This document shows positions 6,766-7,941 of a stretch of 7,941 nt of DNA, in pieces. Under the pieces are notes generated by a model. That model was not told the DNA's origin and searched no databases. It saw only the letters and a list, made by a program, of their open reading frames with translations. Source of the stretch: Methanosuratincolales archaeon (GTDB lineage Archaea > Thermoproteota > Methanomethylicia > Methanomethylicales > Methanomethylicaceae). The stretch covers positions 1-7,941 of the forward strand of contig CALGKV010000120.1 in the NCBI GenBank assembly GCA_937930465.1. Reading direction: 5' to 3'. A program made the translations under genes and the position numbers. Position 1 is the stretch's first letter. Each line of letters starts with the position of its first letter.

Positions 6766-6844
6766 AAGATTCGCTCAGATCCATCCGGAGAAAATCATGA
6801 TGCGCATTGGCGCTTTCGACATGCTTTTTAACTTAAGAATATAC

Positions 6845-6901
6845 TATATATGTTTGCTATTAGATATATATTTTTACCATTAAAGTATATGTTTCATGTT
6901 G
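6845..6901. repeat. Phased AT-rich repeat, about 20-bp period, upstream of the permease
   Basis: TATATATGTTTGCTATTA (6845-6862) and TATATATTTTTACCATTA (6865-6882) match at 15 of 18 positions and start 20 bp apart. A weaker third copy begins about 19 bp later (6884-6901, around TATATGTTTCATGTT) and matches the first at 12 of 18. The middle copy contains ATATATATTTTTA (6864-6876), identical to 849-861 in the pst intergenic array. The array overlaps the presumed permease promoter. It may be a shared operator or coincident TATA-like sequence in AT-rich DNA. Confidence 0.45.
6863..6876 (-). promoter_or_regulatory. TATA-like promoter of the permease gene
   Basis: On the minus strand TAAAAATATATATC is the best TATA-like box upstream of the permease. 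Initiation about 25 bp downstream would fall near 6843 and give a leader of about 150 nt. A second weaker box at about 6841-6851 (CATATATAGTAT on the minus strand) would give a leader near 130 nt. Nothing similar lies closer to the ATG, so a long leader seems likely either way. Confidence 0.4.
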
Positions 6902-6977
6902 CGGGATCCTTGCTTTTTCGGGGCGTTTTGTCCAGAACCCAAACATAAAAAAGTAACCAGATTAAGGAAACAGACTA

Positions 6978-6986
6978 TTTTTATAT
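6978..6986 (+). promoter_or_regulatory. TATA-box promoter of the aminotransferase gene
   Basis: TTTTTATAT, preceded by a purine-rich AAGGAAACAGA, fits an archaeal TATA box with a possible BRE. Transcription start would be near 7008, giving a leader of about 20 nt that contains AAAGGTTGG (7018-7026) as a modest ribosome-binding site before the ATG at 7031. Confidence 0.5.
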
Positions 6987-7030
6987 GACCGTGTGCACTT
7001 ATTACAATCCATATTCAAAGGTTGGTACCG

Positions 7031-7941
7031 ATGTCCACAAAGGAACTTTTTTCGAGGGTGGCCAGGGAAGCAAAGGCCAGCGACATTAGGGAGATCTTGA
7101 AGGTAATCAAGTCCGGAGACATCATCTCATTTGCAGGAGGGATGCCTGACCCTGCGCTATTTCCTGTAGAGGAGATCAAGCAGATTACTGCTGATGTGCT
7201 GAATGAACGAGCAGGAATCGCCCTCCAATATGAGACTACCGAGGGGTACTCGCCCCTCCGGGACGCCCTTTTCAAGTTCATGAGATCTGAGGGGATGCAG
7301 GTGTCTTCAAAGGATGAAATACTTGTCACTACCGGGTCCCAGCAGGCCCTGGACCTGTTCGGAAGGGCGTTCCTCGACCCCGGAGACACAATCATACTTG
7401 AGGAGCCTACTTACTTGGCTGCCCTCAGCGCTTTCTTGGTCCACTCCCCCCGAATACTTCTGGCGCCAATGGACTCGAGCGGCCTGGACTCGGCTGCGCT
7501 CAGAAAGTCTCTTGAAAAGCGCGCCTCGGGATCCAAGATCAAATTCCTATATACGGTCCCGACTTGCCAAAACCCCAGCGGCCTGACCACTACAGAGGAG
7601 AGGCGCAAGGAGCTTGTTGATCTTGCTTACGAGTACGACTTCGTAATCATTGAGGACGACCCGTACAGCTACCTCTCGGACGCCAAGAACCCGCCTTTCA
7701 TAAAGTCGCTAGACGACGAGCGGGTCCTCTACACGAGCACCTTCTCAAAAATACTCGCTCCGGGACTAAGGCTAGGCTGGATAGCCGCTCCCGAGGATTT
7801 GACATCCAAGTTCGCGATACTTAAGCAATCTTTGGACTTGTGCACAAACACATTGTCGCAGCATATAGCCTACGAGTTTATGGCGCGAGGATATCTTCAG
7901 GGATATATCGAAAGGCTCAAGCCTGCATACCGGAAGAAGAG
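7031..7941 (+). CDS. PLP-dependent class I aminotransferase, LysN/2-aminoadipate type (3' end beyond right edge)
   Basis: Cytoplasmic PLP enzyme that moves an amino group between an amino acid and a 2-oxo acid. 303 codons lie in the window; relatives are about 400 aa, so roughly 100 residues are missing. The family pattern is complete up to the edge: ISFAGGMPDPALFP (32-45) and the TTGSQQALDL cofactor-phosphate segment (100-109). Next come NPSG with N181, EDDPY (208-212) with D209 for the pyridine nitrogen and Y212, and STFSKILAPGLRLGW (236-250) with the Schiff-base K240 and R247. The N-terminal GGMPDP and the TFSKILAPGLRLGW form are typical of the archaeal/Thermus LysN, 2-aminoadipate and aromatic aminotransferase group rather than classic AspC. 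Substrate cannot be fixed from sequence; lysine/leucine/glutamate or aromatic amino acid metabolism is likely. The ATG at 7031 has AAAGGTTGG upstream and is where the conserved N-terminus begins. There is no evident functional link to phosphate uptake. Confidence 0.93.
   Translation, partial: MSTKELFSRVAREAKASDIREILKVIKSGDIISFAGGMPDPALFPVEEIKQITADVLNERAGIALQYETTEGYSPLRDALFKFMRSEGMQVSSKDEILVTTGSQQALDLFGRAFLDPGDTIILEEPTYLAALSAFLVHSPRILLAPMDSSGLDSAALRKSLEKRASGSKIKFLYTVPTCQNPSGLTTTEERRKELVDLAYEYDFVIIEDDPYSYLSDAKNPPFIKSLDDERVLYTSTFSKILAPGLRLGWIAAPEDLTSKFAILKQSLDLCTNTLSQHIAYEFMARGYLQGYIERLKPAYRKK

Larger units (their letters stand above)
6691..7030. other. Divergent intergenic region between the permease and aminotransferase genes
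   Basis: This stretch of 340 bp has two parts. From 6691 to about 6825 the composition is close to that of the genes, and this part would be the 5' leader of the permease mRNA, with one small hairpin. From about 6830 to 7030 it is AT-rich and holds a phased repeat, a minus-strand TATA-like box for the permease and a plus-strand TATA box for the aminotransferase. I see no tRNA, no convincing protein gene and no riboswitch class that I recognise. Confidence 0.65.

Noticed and set aside
6791..6806. C-box-like ATGATGC, considered as a C/D box guide RNA
   Set aside because: Imperfect C box and no paired D box (CTGA) at suitable distance on the same strand.
6775..6822. A 15-codon upstream ORF in the permease leader (minus strand)
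   Set aside because: No ribosome-binding site is evident and the length is easily met by chance; not strong enough to annotate.

Overview
This window looks archaeal. Core promoters read as TATA-type AT-rich boxes about 25-40 bp upstream of starts rather than bacterial -35/-10 pairs. Several starts have GGAGG-like Shine-Dalgarno sites, AGG and ATA codons are frequent, one regulator is an AbrB-PhoU fusion of the kind known from archaea, and the phosphate-binding protein has an N-terminus resembling an archaeal class III (pilin-like) signal. I cannot place it more finely with confidence; Thermoproteota/Nitrososphaeria-like or Thermoplasmata-like lineages are both possible.

Layout, left to right. 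(1) 1-799, minus strand: the N-terminal 266 codons of an AbrB-domain PhoU-family phosphate regulator, cut by the left window edge. (2) 800-1077: a very AT-rich divergent intergenic region with promoters for both flanking genes and three copies of an ATATATATT core spaced exactly 19 bp apart. (3) 1078-5358, plus strand: a complete, tightly packed high-affinity phosphate uptake operon pstS-pstC-pstA-pstB-phoU, with gaps or overlaps of 13 nt, 4 nt overlap, 1 nt and 1 nt overlap. (4) 5368-6690, minus strand, convergent with phoU across 9 nt: a 440-aa membrane permease of the ion transporter (ArsB/NhaD-like) superfamily with altered core motifs. (5) 6691-7030: a divergent intergenic region with a probable long leader for the permease, a second set of ~20-bp phased AT-rich repeats, and a promoter for the next gene. 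(6) 7031 to the right edge, plus strand: the first 303 codons of a PLP-dependent class I aminotransferase (LysN/2-aminoadipate-type), cut by the window.

How it works together. PstS captures phosphate outside the cell, PstC and PstA form the channel, PstB hydrolyses ATP, and the operon's own PhoU probably restrains the transporter when phosphate is sufficient. The divergent AbrB-PhoU protein combines a DNA-binding-type domain with a PhoU domain, so it could be the transcriptional phosphate sensor for the locus, a role filled by PhoR/PhoB in bacteria; that is inference. The permease may belong functionally with the locus, because a 13-bp sequence and a similar ~19-20 bp repeat phasing occur both in the pst intergenic region and upstream of the permease. 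Its substrate (arsenite, phosphate-like anion, or something else) cannot be read from sequence alone. I see no wholly new system: no tRNA, rRNA, CRISPR array or insertion sequence is evident.
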